From: Channallabes apus
Taxonomy: Eukaryota; Chordata; Actinopteri; Siluriformes; Clariidae
Length of the DNA stretch: 64,000 bases
Assembly: GCA_030522415.1 (NCBI GenBank)
Contig: CM060104.1
Span: 26,013,325-26,077,324 of the forward strand
Direction of reading: 5' to 3'
Both the position numbers and the translations under genes were made by a program. Of the stretch, positions 34,105-45,200 are shown one piece after another (positions within the stretch are counted from its first letter, which is position 1; every line of letters starts with the position of its first letter). Below the pieces are notes generated by a model. It was not told the DNA's origin, did no database searches, and saw only the letters and a list, made by a program, of their open reading frames with translations.

Positions 34105-34375
34105 AACATAGCAGTTAGCACTGTAGCCTCATCCCACCAGTGTCCAGGTTTGATTCCCACCTCAGGTCTGTGTGTGTGTGTGTGTGGAGTTAGTATGTTC
34201 TTCCTGTGCTTGGTGTGTTTCCCCGGGTACCCTGGTTTCCTCCGACAGTCCAAAAACATGCAGGTAAGGCTAACTGGCGTTCCCAAATTGCCATAATGTG
34301 TGTAATGGAATGGCACCCCGTCACCAAGTTCCTGGGATAGACTCCATGCCCCTGCGGCCCTGTACACAGGATGTT
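34105..34375 (+). mobile_element. V-SINE copy, old
   Basis: Head CAGTTAGCACTGTAGCC and GGTTTGATTCCC (B box), then the GTATGTTCTTCCTGTGCTTG, GGTTTCCTCCGACAGTCC and CATGCAGGTAAGGCTAACTG central domain, then GGCACCCCGTC and GGGATAGACTCCATGC. It is diverged but complete in order. From 33884 to 34104 nothing else is seen. Confidence 0.7.
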
Positions 34376-34379
34376 TTAT

Positions 34380-35060
34380 TCAAAATATTCATGACTTGCA
34401 GCACAAAGCGGAAAACACTGCTGAAGAATAATTTATACAACTATATGTGAAGTGTGTAAAAATCAGGTGATGTCCATCTTTCAAATTGAAGATTATCAAG
34501 GAATTAAAATAAATAAATAAATAAAACAAGTCATAATAATAAGAATAAAATAATAAGTATATACAAGATAAAAATAAGAATAAAAAATAAGTTTGTACTA
34601 GGCTATGATATAAATTATATACAATAAACTATACTGGATAATTTGTCATGGTATAAAATAGTTATCACTAATCAAATATTTAAATAATTCTTGAACATTT
34701 AGCAATTATCATTTTTATGCATTTGTTGTGAATCTTTAAGGTGAGAGAGATACTATAAATTAGACAGAATACATTTTTGACAAGCAAATACTGTATTATA
34801 AAATGTTATATCATTTAGACTTTTATACTTTACATACTGTAACTAGTTTTAACATTGAAGCTAGAATAGAAGTTATAATTACAGCTGTTGAAAACAGTGA
34901 GTGGGACATTCATAAGGCAGAACTTTCTAATCTGAAGCTCAGACATGCTGTCGGTCCCATACTGTATAATCAGTGTGTGGGAATGTGGGGATGAAAGTGG
35001 GGCGCACAGTGGGAAAACTCGAAGCTGAATGAGACAGGAATTCAGGGTACAGCACAGAGA
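34380..35060. other. AT-rich intergenic DNA
   Basis: No ORF, RNA or repeat family was recognised; only short A-rich runs (AAATAAATAAATAAAT near 34510). Confidence 0.55.
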
Positions 35061-35066
35061 GGAAGC

Positions 35067-35174
35067 ACACACACACACACACACACACACACTGCGGACG
35101 TGAGAACTCCTTACCGCAGTGCTTTTGTTTTCCCCCAAAATGCTTGGCTGATACAGGCTTAATGAATGTTTGCA

Positions 35175-35207
<33 letters not shown>

Positions 35208-35360
35208 GGGGCGAGAGGGAGAGCGTATGTATGTGTGTAATTGGCACAGACAGGCCTTGTGAATGAGGTGCAGAAAGAGGGGGAGCTTGATGGGAAAAGT
35301 GTGCGTGTGTGTGAGAAAGATTTTGTGTGTGTGTGTGTCTGTGTGTGTGTGTGTGAGAGA
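35067..35360. repeat. Microsatellites (CA)n, (TG)n and (GA)n
   Basis: (CA)n 35067-35092, (GT)n-(GA)n 35175-35206 and interrupted (GT)n 35300-35362. Confidence 0.85.
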
Positions 35361-35636
35361 GACAGAATTTCTGTCTGCTGAGCTGACATGACGTGATCAC
35401 ATAAGTGTCCTGTAATATTACACTCAGTACATGCATGCAGGTACTTTATTATTATTTTTTAAAAATATTAATAAGCTTTCTATTTTTTTATGAGAAATGT
35501 TCTCGGTGGCATTTAACGTTTCCCACAGTGTGAGCCACTGCCCCTGGTGGGCCAAAAAGGAAGTGCATGTGGGCCTCGAGATCTAAAACTATATTAATAT
35601 AAACATATTTAACTTTTTAATTTAAAATTTTGTATT

Positions 35637-35935
35637 TAAGGTAGCACTGTGGCTTTGCATCTCCAGAGTCTATGGTTTGATTCCTGCCACGGGCTTGTGT
35701 GCATGCAGTTCGCACGCTCTCACTTACTTGGTGTGTTTCCTCCGGGTACTCTGGTTTCCTCGTACAGACCAAATGCACGCACTGTAGACTATTTGGCATT
35801 CCCTAATTGCCTGTAGTGTATAATTGAGTATGTGTGTATGTGTGTATGTGTGTGTGTGTGTGTGCACGGCAATGGATTGGCACCCTGTCCATCCCCAACG
35901 TCTGCTAGGATAGACTCTAGGCCCCCCTTAACTTC
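35637..35935 (+). mobile_element. V-SINE copy, old
   Basis: A degenerate head with GTTTGATTCCTGCC as B box is followed by CACTTACTTGGTGTGTTTCC, TCCGGGTACTCTGGTTTCCT, a TG-expanded segment at 35830-35863 and GGATTGGCACCCTGTCC with GGATAGACTCTAGGCC. Confidence 0.65.
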
Positions 35936-36059
35936 ATACCAGATAACAATTTACAAGCAAAAAAATTTTTTTTGTAATTTTATTTAAATTCACCATAAAA
36001 TATTTAGGATGAAATATTTAGATTTCTCATTTATTAAGTAAATAAATCTAAATCACAGC

Positions 36060-36120
36060 ATTTAAGCAATTTCCCTTTGGGATTAATAAAGTTCTTTGAA
36101 TCTTGAAATCTTGAATCTTA
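36060..36120 (+). repeat. LINE 3' tail with ATCTTGAA repeats
   Basis: TTTCCCTTTGGGATTAATAA followed by AGTTCTTTGAATCTTGAAAT and further ATCTTGAA units looks like the 3' end of a Rex1-type LINE with its short tandem tail. The upstream part is not recognisable. Confidence 0.4.
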
Positions 36121-36894
36121 AATTATATGTAAATTATATGAAATTTAGCCAGTGACGTCTAAACCCATCGCATGTCAGTTACACACATGTTGTAGAGGCT
36201 GGGTGTGAGTGAACACTGGTCTTTGAAGGGATTGTGGAGTCAGTAAAAGAAAATGGGAAGGAGTCCATACCTGGGGGTCTAAAGAGAGTTCTGTGCTTCA
36301 CAATAGGTGGTCCACCTGTTCAAGGAGGTTGCGGGAAGAACTCTTCAATGTGTTTTTACCTCGTCACACTGATCTCACAGGACACCACATCTAGACAGGC
36401 CTGGGGTGGTGGGACGCAGTCACCCCTATTGTTTCCCAGAACTCAATAAACAAGTACTATGGGAAGGGATGCTATAATCTCTGCTAGATATGCGGCTAAT
36501 TAAAGAATCCCGTAGTGACTGGTTCAGTCTGTTGACACGATTCTCAAGCCAGACAGTATCCAAAGCCACACACACACAAAAACTGCTTGATCAGTTGGAC
36601 ACAGCTCACTTTTATAACCCATGACTCTCATGGCCCATAAGAAATAGCAATTTTGCACTTTGATTTAACAAATGTTTAGTGTGTGTGGATACATGGTTAG
36701 GGTATGCTTAGCATTTTTATTACCAAAAAGATGAACAAAACCTAAAGTCTAACAAAAAAATCATAGGTCACCTGAAAAAAATAGCTCTGAAAACAGGACA
36801 GTGGCTCGATTAACCATGTTTAAGGGAAGAACAATTTTAATTTAATCAAGAAATCCTTAATATTATATCGACCAGTAATCTGTACAAAAGATTA
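36121..36894. other. Intergenic DNA, no supported gene
   Basis: A 71-codon frame at 36234-36449 has no recognisable domain. No repeat family was identified. Confidence 0.45.
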
Positions 36895-37110
36895 TACAAT
36901 CTTTTATTGATTATTACTATTAATCAATAATGTAATTTCCAGTTATACATGCTTTAGTAGTATACTCTATAATGGTATCAGTTTTTGTTTCAATAGATAT
37001 TTAATAATGTATGTCCGTAGTATGAAATTTCCACAGAGACAGGTATTTGAGGGGTTTATGTTACCATGGTAACACATAGAGGAAGTGACGTCTGCATGGT
37101 AGAGTTTTGT
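36895..37110 (-). repeat. Inverted duplication copy 2 with palindromic X-box
   Basis: Reverse-complement partner of 28370-28585. Here the X-box is the full palindrome GTTACCATGGTAAC (about 37061-37074), next to GAGGAAGTGACGTC, the ETS/CRE-like block. Similarity continues through the AT-rich part. Confidence 0.65.
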
Positions 37111-37142
37111 TGAGCAAATGAAGTGAATGCAAATGAAAAAGG

Positions 37143-37333
37143 GCCAGGAGTAGCTCAGTGGTTAAGGCATTGGACTACGGTTCGGAAGATCCCAGGTTCA
37201 AACCCCACAACCACCAAGTTGCCACTGTTGGGCCCTTGAGCAAGGCCTTTAACCCTCAACTGCTCAGATGTGTAATGAGATAAAAATGTAAGTCGCTCTG
37301 GATAAGAGTGTCTGCTAAATGTAAATGTAAAAA
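37143..37333 (+). mobile_element. tRNA-derived SINE, well-preserved copy
   Basis: It has a GGCCAGGAGTAGCTCAGTGG head with A box, GGTTCAAACCCCAC as B box, the GGGCCCTTGAGCAAGGCC core, and a GTAAGTCGCTCTGGATAAGA tail ending in repeated AAATGT. It is the reference for the degenerate copies elsewhere in the window. Confidence 0.8.
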
Positions 37334-37339
37334 GCACCG

Positions 37340-37747
37340 TGAGATTTGAGTTGTAAAGTTTGTGCGTCCTCTATTGGCTCTGCAGGAATCTTTTATTTGG
37401 GTGTGTATGCGTGTGTTTGTTTCTGTGTGCGTGTGTAAACAAACAAAAATAAATCTTGAAAACAGGTGGAAAACAATTTTTTTGTTTTTGTTGTGTTTAA
37501 GGTTTAATTATTTTATCTTTATTTAATTTTTGTTTTATGAAATATCAGATTAAATTGGTCTTCTAAAAACGTCTATAGTTTTTAAATCACTTCTCTTCAT
37601 ATTTCTGGTCGTTGTTCAGTGATGAGTGACAGCACTTTTAAATTCTTTGCCTTGGTGACACTTCATGCTGACATTGATTTAAAACAGAATCTATTTTAGA
37701 GCCGTCCGATTAGAAACGAGTCTGAGAAGATATTGCACAGTCATGTA

Positions 37748-37797
<50 letters not shown>

Positions 37798-38005
37798 TGT
37801 GTAATAAGATTACTCTCGTTTGTAAGAGACTTTTTCTTCTCTCTGATTTGTGAAATCGACTTGAGCCTTGCAAACATTCCACACATAGTTTCTCAAGAGT
37901 TCACATCTCACACACACACACACACACACAAACACACACGCACACACACACACACGCACACGCACACGCACACGCACACGCACACGCACACACACACACT
38001 TATTA
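37340..38005. repeat. Microsatellites (GT)n and (CA)/(CG)n
   Basis: (GT)n at 37751-37793 and a compound CA/CGCA array at 37910-38000 that includes a higher-order CACACG repeat near 37955-37990. The remainder is unremarkable. Confidence 0.85.
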
Positions 38006-38544
38006 ATCATTTACCTCAAAAGTTGCTTAAAATAAACTGAATTAGGTTGCATAAGGTGTTTTTCAGGGGAAAAGAAAAACATTATAGAAAAGAAAAAGAA
38101 GAAGAAGAAATATGAAGTGTTACGGGAACAAAATAATCATTATTATTATTAATAACAATCCTATATTAAAATTATTTAAAATAATGCATGAACATATATT
38201 TTCCCCCCTATGATTTTTTTCTTGTTATTTCTCTTTTGTATGTTGTTTCCCCTCTTATATCCCTCAGGAGCTCGGCTGTGTACCTGACAGTTTCTCTGTA
38301 GAGTTGTGTTTGAATTTTTTTTTTAATTATTATCCTTAAGTGAAAATGTGAAGTTGCTAAAGGACCAACTGTTTATTGCTGCCACAAACAGAGAGCAACT
38401 CATCTGTGGATGGTCCACAATATAAAATATAATGAAAATTATGACATTTTGTCATTTAACCAGTTAATTTATAAATATAGGAGTTGCAATTTTAGAGCTG
38501 TAACCATATGGCAACAAATTAAATAAAATAAACAAGTCATTTCC

Positions 38545-38800
38545 AAATTGCTGTGTTTGAACACTGTTGACTTACCGTTCAAACATCTCCTTCACACATC
38601 TCTCAGTCACCTGGACACTAGGAGGGGGAATTATGTTAAAATGCTTTTCATCGACTACAGTTCAGCATTTAATACCATAATTCCCTCCACAATCACCACC
38701 AAACTGGAGCACCTGGGACTCAGCTCATCTCTGTGTCAGTGGATCTCCAACTTCCTAACTGGCAGACCACAGGCAGCAGGGCGGCACTGGCTAGGTTAGG
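38545..38800 (+). pseudogene. Non-LTR LINE fragment, reverse transcriptase
   Basis: The translation reads [35 protein letters not shown] and TGRPQ, the RT palm block of CR1/Rex1-type LINEs with the catalytic FIDYSSAF. It is truncated on both sides. From 38006 to 38544 nothing is recognised. Confidence 0.7.
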
Positions 38801-39135
38801 TTAGGGTAAAAAACGCAGAACCCGCGTTGTGCACGGGCCGGCCACTCAGTTCTCTGGAGAACGTTTATGGAAATAGTACCAGTACTTCATTCACTGGGAG
38901 AGCTATGGCCCTACTGATACTGCTAAGATGTCCTTGCTCATCACCCAAACTGCCCAGTGCCACAGTCTTAAAGGGGTTTGTCTGGCCTGGATCTGTCATG
39001 TATATGTGGAAATTGTTGCCTAACTACATCTTACAGAATCCAACATTACCTACAAACATAGTAATTGAGGACTGAAAGTCCCACCATACATGTTCACACC
39101 AGCTCACGTGATTACTGATTACTGCCAACACCTGA

Positions 39136-39138
<3 letters not shown>

Positions 39139-39190
<52 letters not shown>
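39139..39190. repeat. (CA)26 microsatellite
   Basis: A nearly pure array. The stretch from 39191 to 39658 shows nothing else. Confidence 0.9.
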
Positions 39191-39195
<5 letters not shown>

Positions 39196-39658
39196 ATATA
39201 AATACTGAACACGTTCTCATAACCCTAAACACACTTAAAAGTATACATTTAAGGGCCAACTCTGTCATGTTCTAAAACCTTAATATCAAGTCTGTTTTCC
39301 ATTTTTAAATTTAACTTTTGATGTGAGTTGTGTGTGTAAGTGCAATTATAGGAAAATTGTTACAGTAACTTCAGGGTGGTACCAGTAATATTATTTTATT
39401 TTGTACTTGTTACTTGCATGGAATAGTGCTGAATTTGCTCCCAGTAGAATAATGAGCATTTTAATATCAGAACATTTAACCCAACTGGTACATTTTCCAC
39501 TCTAACATTTTATTACACAAGGATCTGTTTGTTTTAAGAAAACACTAAAACACACATGGTTTAGAGAATAACCTCCCCACTTTATGTTGAAGCAAACTGA
39601 TATTTGCCCTAAAAGATACACTGATTTAAATAACTGATAAATTATTATTATTATTATT

Positions 39659-39664
39659 TTTATT
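39659..39664 (-). terminator. Polyadenylation signal of ccdc78
   Basis: AATAAA on the minus strand, 24 bases after the ccdc78 stop. It is followed by a (TAA)n stretch. It would give a very short 3' UTR. Confidence 0.5.
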
Positions 39665-39687
39665 GCCTTTTGTGATTTATATGGTTT

Positions 39688-42196
39688 TTATATCTCATAG
39701 CTGGTCTTATTGAGTGATTGGCGGAGAGGGCGGAGCTTAGGTGCTTCAGTGCTCTGTGATAGCTGCAGCATTCTCCTCAACCGAATAACTTCCAGCTTGT
39801 ATCTGAACACACACACACACACACACACACACATAGTTAACTACAAAGAGTTGCTTAGATATTTAACACCAATATGTGTAACGATGGCGGGGCGGTGGTG
39901 TAGTGGTTAGCACTGTCGCCTTGCACCTCCAGGGTCTGGGTTCGATTCCCCGGCCAGGCTCGATTCCCGTCTCTGTGTGCATGGAGTTTGCATGTTCTCC
40001 CTGTGCTTGGTGGGTTTCCTCCGGGTACTCCGGTTTACTCCCACAGTCCAAAGATATGCAGGTTAGGCTAATTGGCGTTCCTAAATTGCCCGTAGTGTGT
40101 GAGTGTGTGTGTGCCCTGCGATGGATTGGCACCCTGTCCAGGGTGTACCCCGCCTAGTGCCCGAAGTCTCCTGGGATAGGTCCCCCGCGACCCTGAACAC
40201 AGGATTAAGCGGTATAGAAAATGAATGAATGAATGAATAACGATGCAGGTCTTGCAAGGGGCAGAACCATGCAAAAATACTCTGTACTGTTCAGACTGGG
40301 CAGTTCTGAACAGGCAGAGGAGCTGTCACTCAGACAGGTAGGCAATTATCACAGATAGGTGATGCCCCCACAATAATTTAAGGGCCCACATAAAACCTTA
40401 AACCACCTGCGATTGTTGGGTAGCGGTAGAGGTATCAGCACCAAAGACAAAGCGCACATTCATGACGAGACAGTGGAAAAGACCCAGTCACCATCTTCCT
40501 AACAAGCCGACAAGACAGAGATTGAAGGAGTGGCACACAGTGAGATTGGCATGCTGTGAGTTTAAAGTGTTGAACACATAAAGCACACATAAATCCTTGG
40601 TGAGGGCGGAGGCACCCAGAGAGGATATAGAGTTTATTTTTATCTTCCAGACCCCATTCGGTCAAGAGCAGGTGGAGGTCTGTTTATTTTGTGTTTTCAG
40701 TTTTCATTTCATTCTATCTAGTTCCTAATTAACAATCCCATGCTATCTCCAAAGAGGGAGGTAATAAACACTCTCACTAACTTCAATTTCACTGAGAGCT
40801 TATTACTCTCACTGAGAAGTAAGTCCAATTTCATTAAACCGATCGTTATCAGTATGTAGATCTAAATGGTGATTATTCTGCATGTTCTCTGGTGGAGTTT
40901 GGTGTTCCACAGGGTTCGGTTTTAGGGCCACTGCTTTTTTCCCTTTAAATGCTTCCTTTGGGCAAAATAATCCGTAAGCATGGTATTAGTTTTACTTGTT
41001 ATGCTGACGACACACAGTTATATGTCTCAGCAAAACCAGATGCGAAAAAAAAGCTTGCTAAAGTTGAGCAATGCGTAAAGGATATAAGAGACTGGATGAT
41101 AATTAACTGCCTTCTGCTTAATCCGGATAAGACAGAAGTTGTAGTCATAGGACCGCATACAGCTAGGAGTAAAATTTTAGATCACACCGTAACTTTAGAT
41201 GGCCTTTCTGTTCCTTCAGGTGAAACAGTGAAATATTATAGATCCTAGTTTTTCTTTTGAAGCTCATGTAGCCAATATCACCAGGATAGCATTCTTTCAC
41301 TCAGAAATATTGCCATGTTAAGGAATATATTGTCACTAAATGATGCAGAGAAACTAGTTCATGCTTTTATCACCTCTAGGTTGAACTATTGTAATGCCTT
41401 ACTGTCTGGTAAAGGGCAAAAACAAGCTTCAGTTAGTTCAGAATGCAGTAGCGAGAGTCCTCACTAGAACCAGAAGATACTGTATGAGCACATCACACCT
41501 ATCCTATCTTCACTACATTGGCTCCCTGTGAAATTCCGCATTGATTTTAAAATACTACTTTTGACATATAAAGCATTAAATGGTCTCGCGCCGCAGTATC
41601 TGAGCGAACTGCAAGTGTCTTACGATCCGCCACGCCTACTTCGCCTACTTATTATTAATAAATGTCTATTAATAATAAAATTGTGAATCTATAGAAAGTT
41701 CTTTGTTTACCTGCCCAGGTGATTATCGACATACTCCTGCAGCTCCTTCACTTGCTGCTCGGCAATCGTTGCCCGGGTGACAAGCTCCACACGCTCTTTT
41801 TCATGCATCTCCTTGGGAAGTGATAAAATTTTTATGCTTACCTAGATGATGTCACTGTACAAGGAGATGGTGTTGCTATAACTATAAATGCAATGTTGAT
41901 GTGGTGGTTGTCACTATTACCTGTGCAGTAAGTGCAATGTCTCTGAGTTGCTTTCTGACATCAGACCAGGCTTCCTCAGTGTGAGCTGCACTGCATTACA
42001 TTTATAATAAATTAATAAGTGAATGTTAAATAAATACAATAAATCAATGGAAAAGTAGAATATTTAACACTCACTTCTGAGACGGCTGTGACAGCAGAGA
42101 TACCTACATAATTAACAATAGACAAAAGGATTACACTTCATTACTAATCAGTGCTAATCTCTCTTCATCTCTCACTTTCTCTTTCTCCCTCTCCAC

Positions 42197-42232
<36 letters not shown>

Positions 42233-42234
42233 CG

Positions 42235-42265
<31 letters not shown>

Positions 42266-45200
42266 GTACACACACACACACACACACACACACCTGTTTT
42301 TGTGCGATTCTGAGTTGTGTCTCCAGGCGAGATTTGTCCTCTTTCAGCCTCTGTAGTTCTTTCTCAGGCTCTCCTCTAAGCTCCACCTCTGCAGAGATGA
42401 AGTGTGCTTCAGGTGGCCCTGCCTCCAGACCATGCCCAGTGTGCATCAGAATCTGCTCTCGCTGCATTCTGGAGAAATGTAATATATGGTAAACATGATT
42501 ATACTAGATTATCCTCTGGTATCCTAGAGTGCCGGTGTGGTGTGATGTAGTGGAGTTACTGTCAGGGCACTGAAGTTTATTAAGATTATTTTTGTAATAA
42601 CAGTACTTGTTATTTTGTAAATTAAACAGTAACTTTAATTTAAGTCATAGCAGCTATTAACATACTCTCTCTTTTTTTTATCACTTTAAGATTTTATGAA
42701 GACCAAATTTCAGTTGATGTTCCTGAAAAAAGCAAAGTGCAATTTGAACTGTGGTGAAGATTTTGTAAAATGAAAATAAAACATGTTGTGTCTGGGAGTG
42801 ACCACCAGAGGACACTCAAACACAAACACAAACAGTTGTGTAAGCAACAAGTAGTTACATGTAAAGGTCTTGTGTAATTTAACTACAAAAATTTATGGAA
42901 TTGTAATATCTTACATTTATTAATATAAAACATATATAGTAGTCATTTTTAATTTGGAAAGGTTATAACCATAGTGGTATTAGACCAATGACTGACACAG
43001 ACTACAGACTTAAGACAAAAGGCAATTATTTATAACAGAAGACTTTAATGTTGACATTGTTGGTTCACGGCTCAAGGGTTGATACACCTATGATTAAGTA
43101 CAAGCAAAAGTAAACTCAGTTCATGCTTAATACAGAATAGAAAACAAATCAAGAACCTCGTTCCATGGTGTGTGAGTATGATTTTGATGATCTTTAAAAA
43201 AATAATAATACTGTTTTCAATCTGAAAAGGCTAAATTTGAAAATGGTTAAAAGTTTTAAACAAATGTTTGACAGCTGAGCTGAGGATTGTTGTCAGGTTT
43301 TCCCTCCCTGGCTTAAATGTAAGTTTTTTACTTTACTGCCCACTTTAAATTATTTGTTAGAAAAGTAATCAAACAGTAATCAAATGTACCAAGTAAACAC
43401 TTTTAACACTTTTTAACAAGGTAACTAACAACGTATAAGCAACTCTCTCCCAGCACTGCCTCTACATGAACTTGTATTGTTGCATGTATTTTGAACATGG
43501 CTAACCCTAACCCTACTGGAGAGTAATGGTAGTGCACCCAGGGGTCAATTTAGAGTTATATTTTTAAGGTTTTCTATTTAAGGGAAGCCACACCAAGGCT
43601 CACAATCCATCTACACACCTCACAGTGTACCGTAAGGTTTTGGGAAGATGTGGTTGGATATTACGGAGTTAGTCAAACCTGCTGAAGTGCCAGAACATCT
43701 CTATAGAACATCAGCATGTCATAAACATCGCAACACACACAGGGGCTCTCCACCACCAGCTACAAAAACACAAATGACTCCTGAAGACCTCCAAATAACA
43801 AAAAAAAAATGTGTGTGTGTGTGTCCATATTTGTGTACCTGTAGGCAATGAGGAGTAGGTGGTGTGTGTTACTGAGGTTGTGGAGGCGTTTGCGGTAGTT
43901 TTTAAGTGTGCTTGTCAGATGCACCTCTCTGGAGTGATAGGACACTCTCACTTCCCTCAACATTGCATCCACACACTCCTTCATATGCATGTTGGCATCA
44001 TCATCTTTGTGCACACACTTCTGTAGATACACACACAATCACCGTCACAATGCTAATTAATAATAATCCAGTCTGTGAATTATTTTAACACTGTCTGCAA
44101 TTTACTGTAATAAATAGTGGGTTATATAAATAGCCTGCCTTTGATGAATGCATACATACAGTATCATACAGTTCAGTACAGTTTAGTGAGGTCCTTACAG
44201 TCTAGTTCAGTTTAATATGGTACAGTATCTGCTTTACCCTGACAGATTTAAAAAGTTTAGGTCTTTAACAATGTAGCACTTAATATTTGATTAAATCAGT
44301 AGATATACTTTTCTATTTTATATCCAAGAAGGCACCACTGATGGCTTCCTGAATGTGTCAGTGTTCACACTTTTGTTTATTTATTTATTATTTTCAAATA
44401 TCAAAGTCAGTTGTAACTGAACATCTAAAGGGACTGTTTATAATTTGACATTTAAATGTGACACAGAGAAGCTGTTCGGGATCTTTGTGAGTACTCCACA
44501 CTACTTAAACACACTACCTGCAACTTGCTAACAACCCAAAATGAGTTCAACTATTGATCTGAGATAAATGGTCATTAAATCTCCAATATAGTGGTAGTCA
44601 AGGTCAATACACAGCTGCTTATCTCAGTGCTCCACCAAACAATAACTCAATTCCCATAAAGGCACATTAACAGGTTGTTTAAAAGACAGAACCCCACAAA
44701 GCAGCCATAACAGACTCTGTCTTTCCCTCCACCCAGAAGCACAGTGCTTCAATATCTCACTATAGACATGCAATACTCTAGCCCAGGGGTGGCGAACCCG
44801 CGGCTCGCGAGCTGCTTGCGCCTCTTTCACTGCTCGTCTGCGGCTCTTCTATTCTGTGTTTACACTTGCTAATTATTTTTAAAATGTCTAAACATAATTT
44901 TCCAATAAAGGGGTATGTATTTAAATGATTTTTTTTACACAACCTCTCGCGCGATTTAACATACTGTAGACCAGTGGTTCTCAAAGTGTGGGGCCCCACT
45001 AGTGGGGAATTCAGACATGACAGGTGGGGCGCAATGAACGGGAGGAAATTAGTGGAAAATAATAGGAAAAAACTAAACAATCACACAAAAATAAATGGAT
45101 CATTAATACAAGTAAATTTAAAATAACATCAGTTGTGAGCCGGGAGAAAAAGTGGAACCATAGTGGAACAATAACGGTTTAACGTCGCACAAACTTGAGC

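Noticed and set aside
20988..39687. An Antkmt/FAM173A gene between metrn and ccdc78
   Set aside because: No methyltransferase-like motif or spliceable coding block was seen in this spacer, reading both strands by eye.
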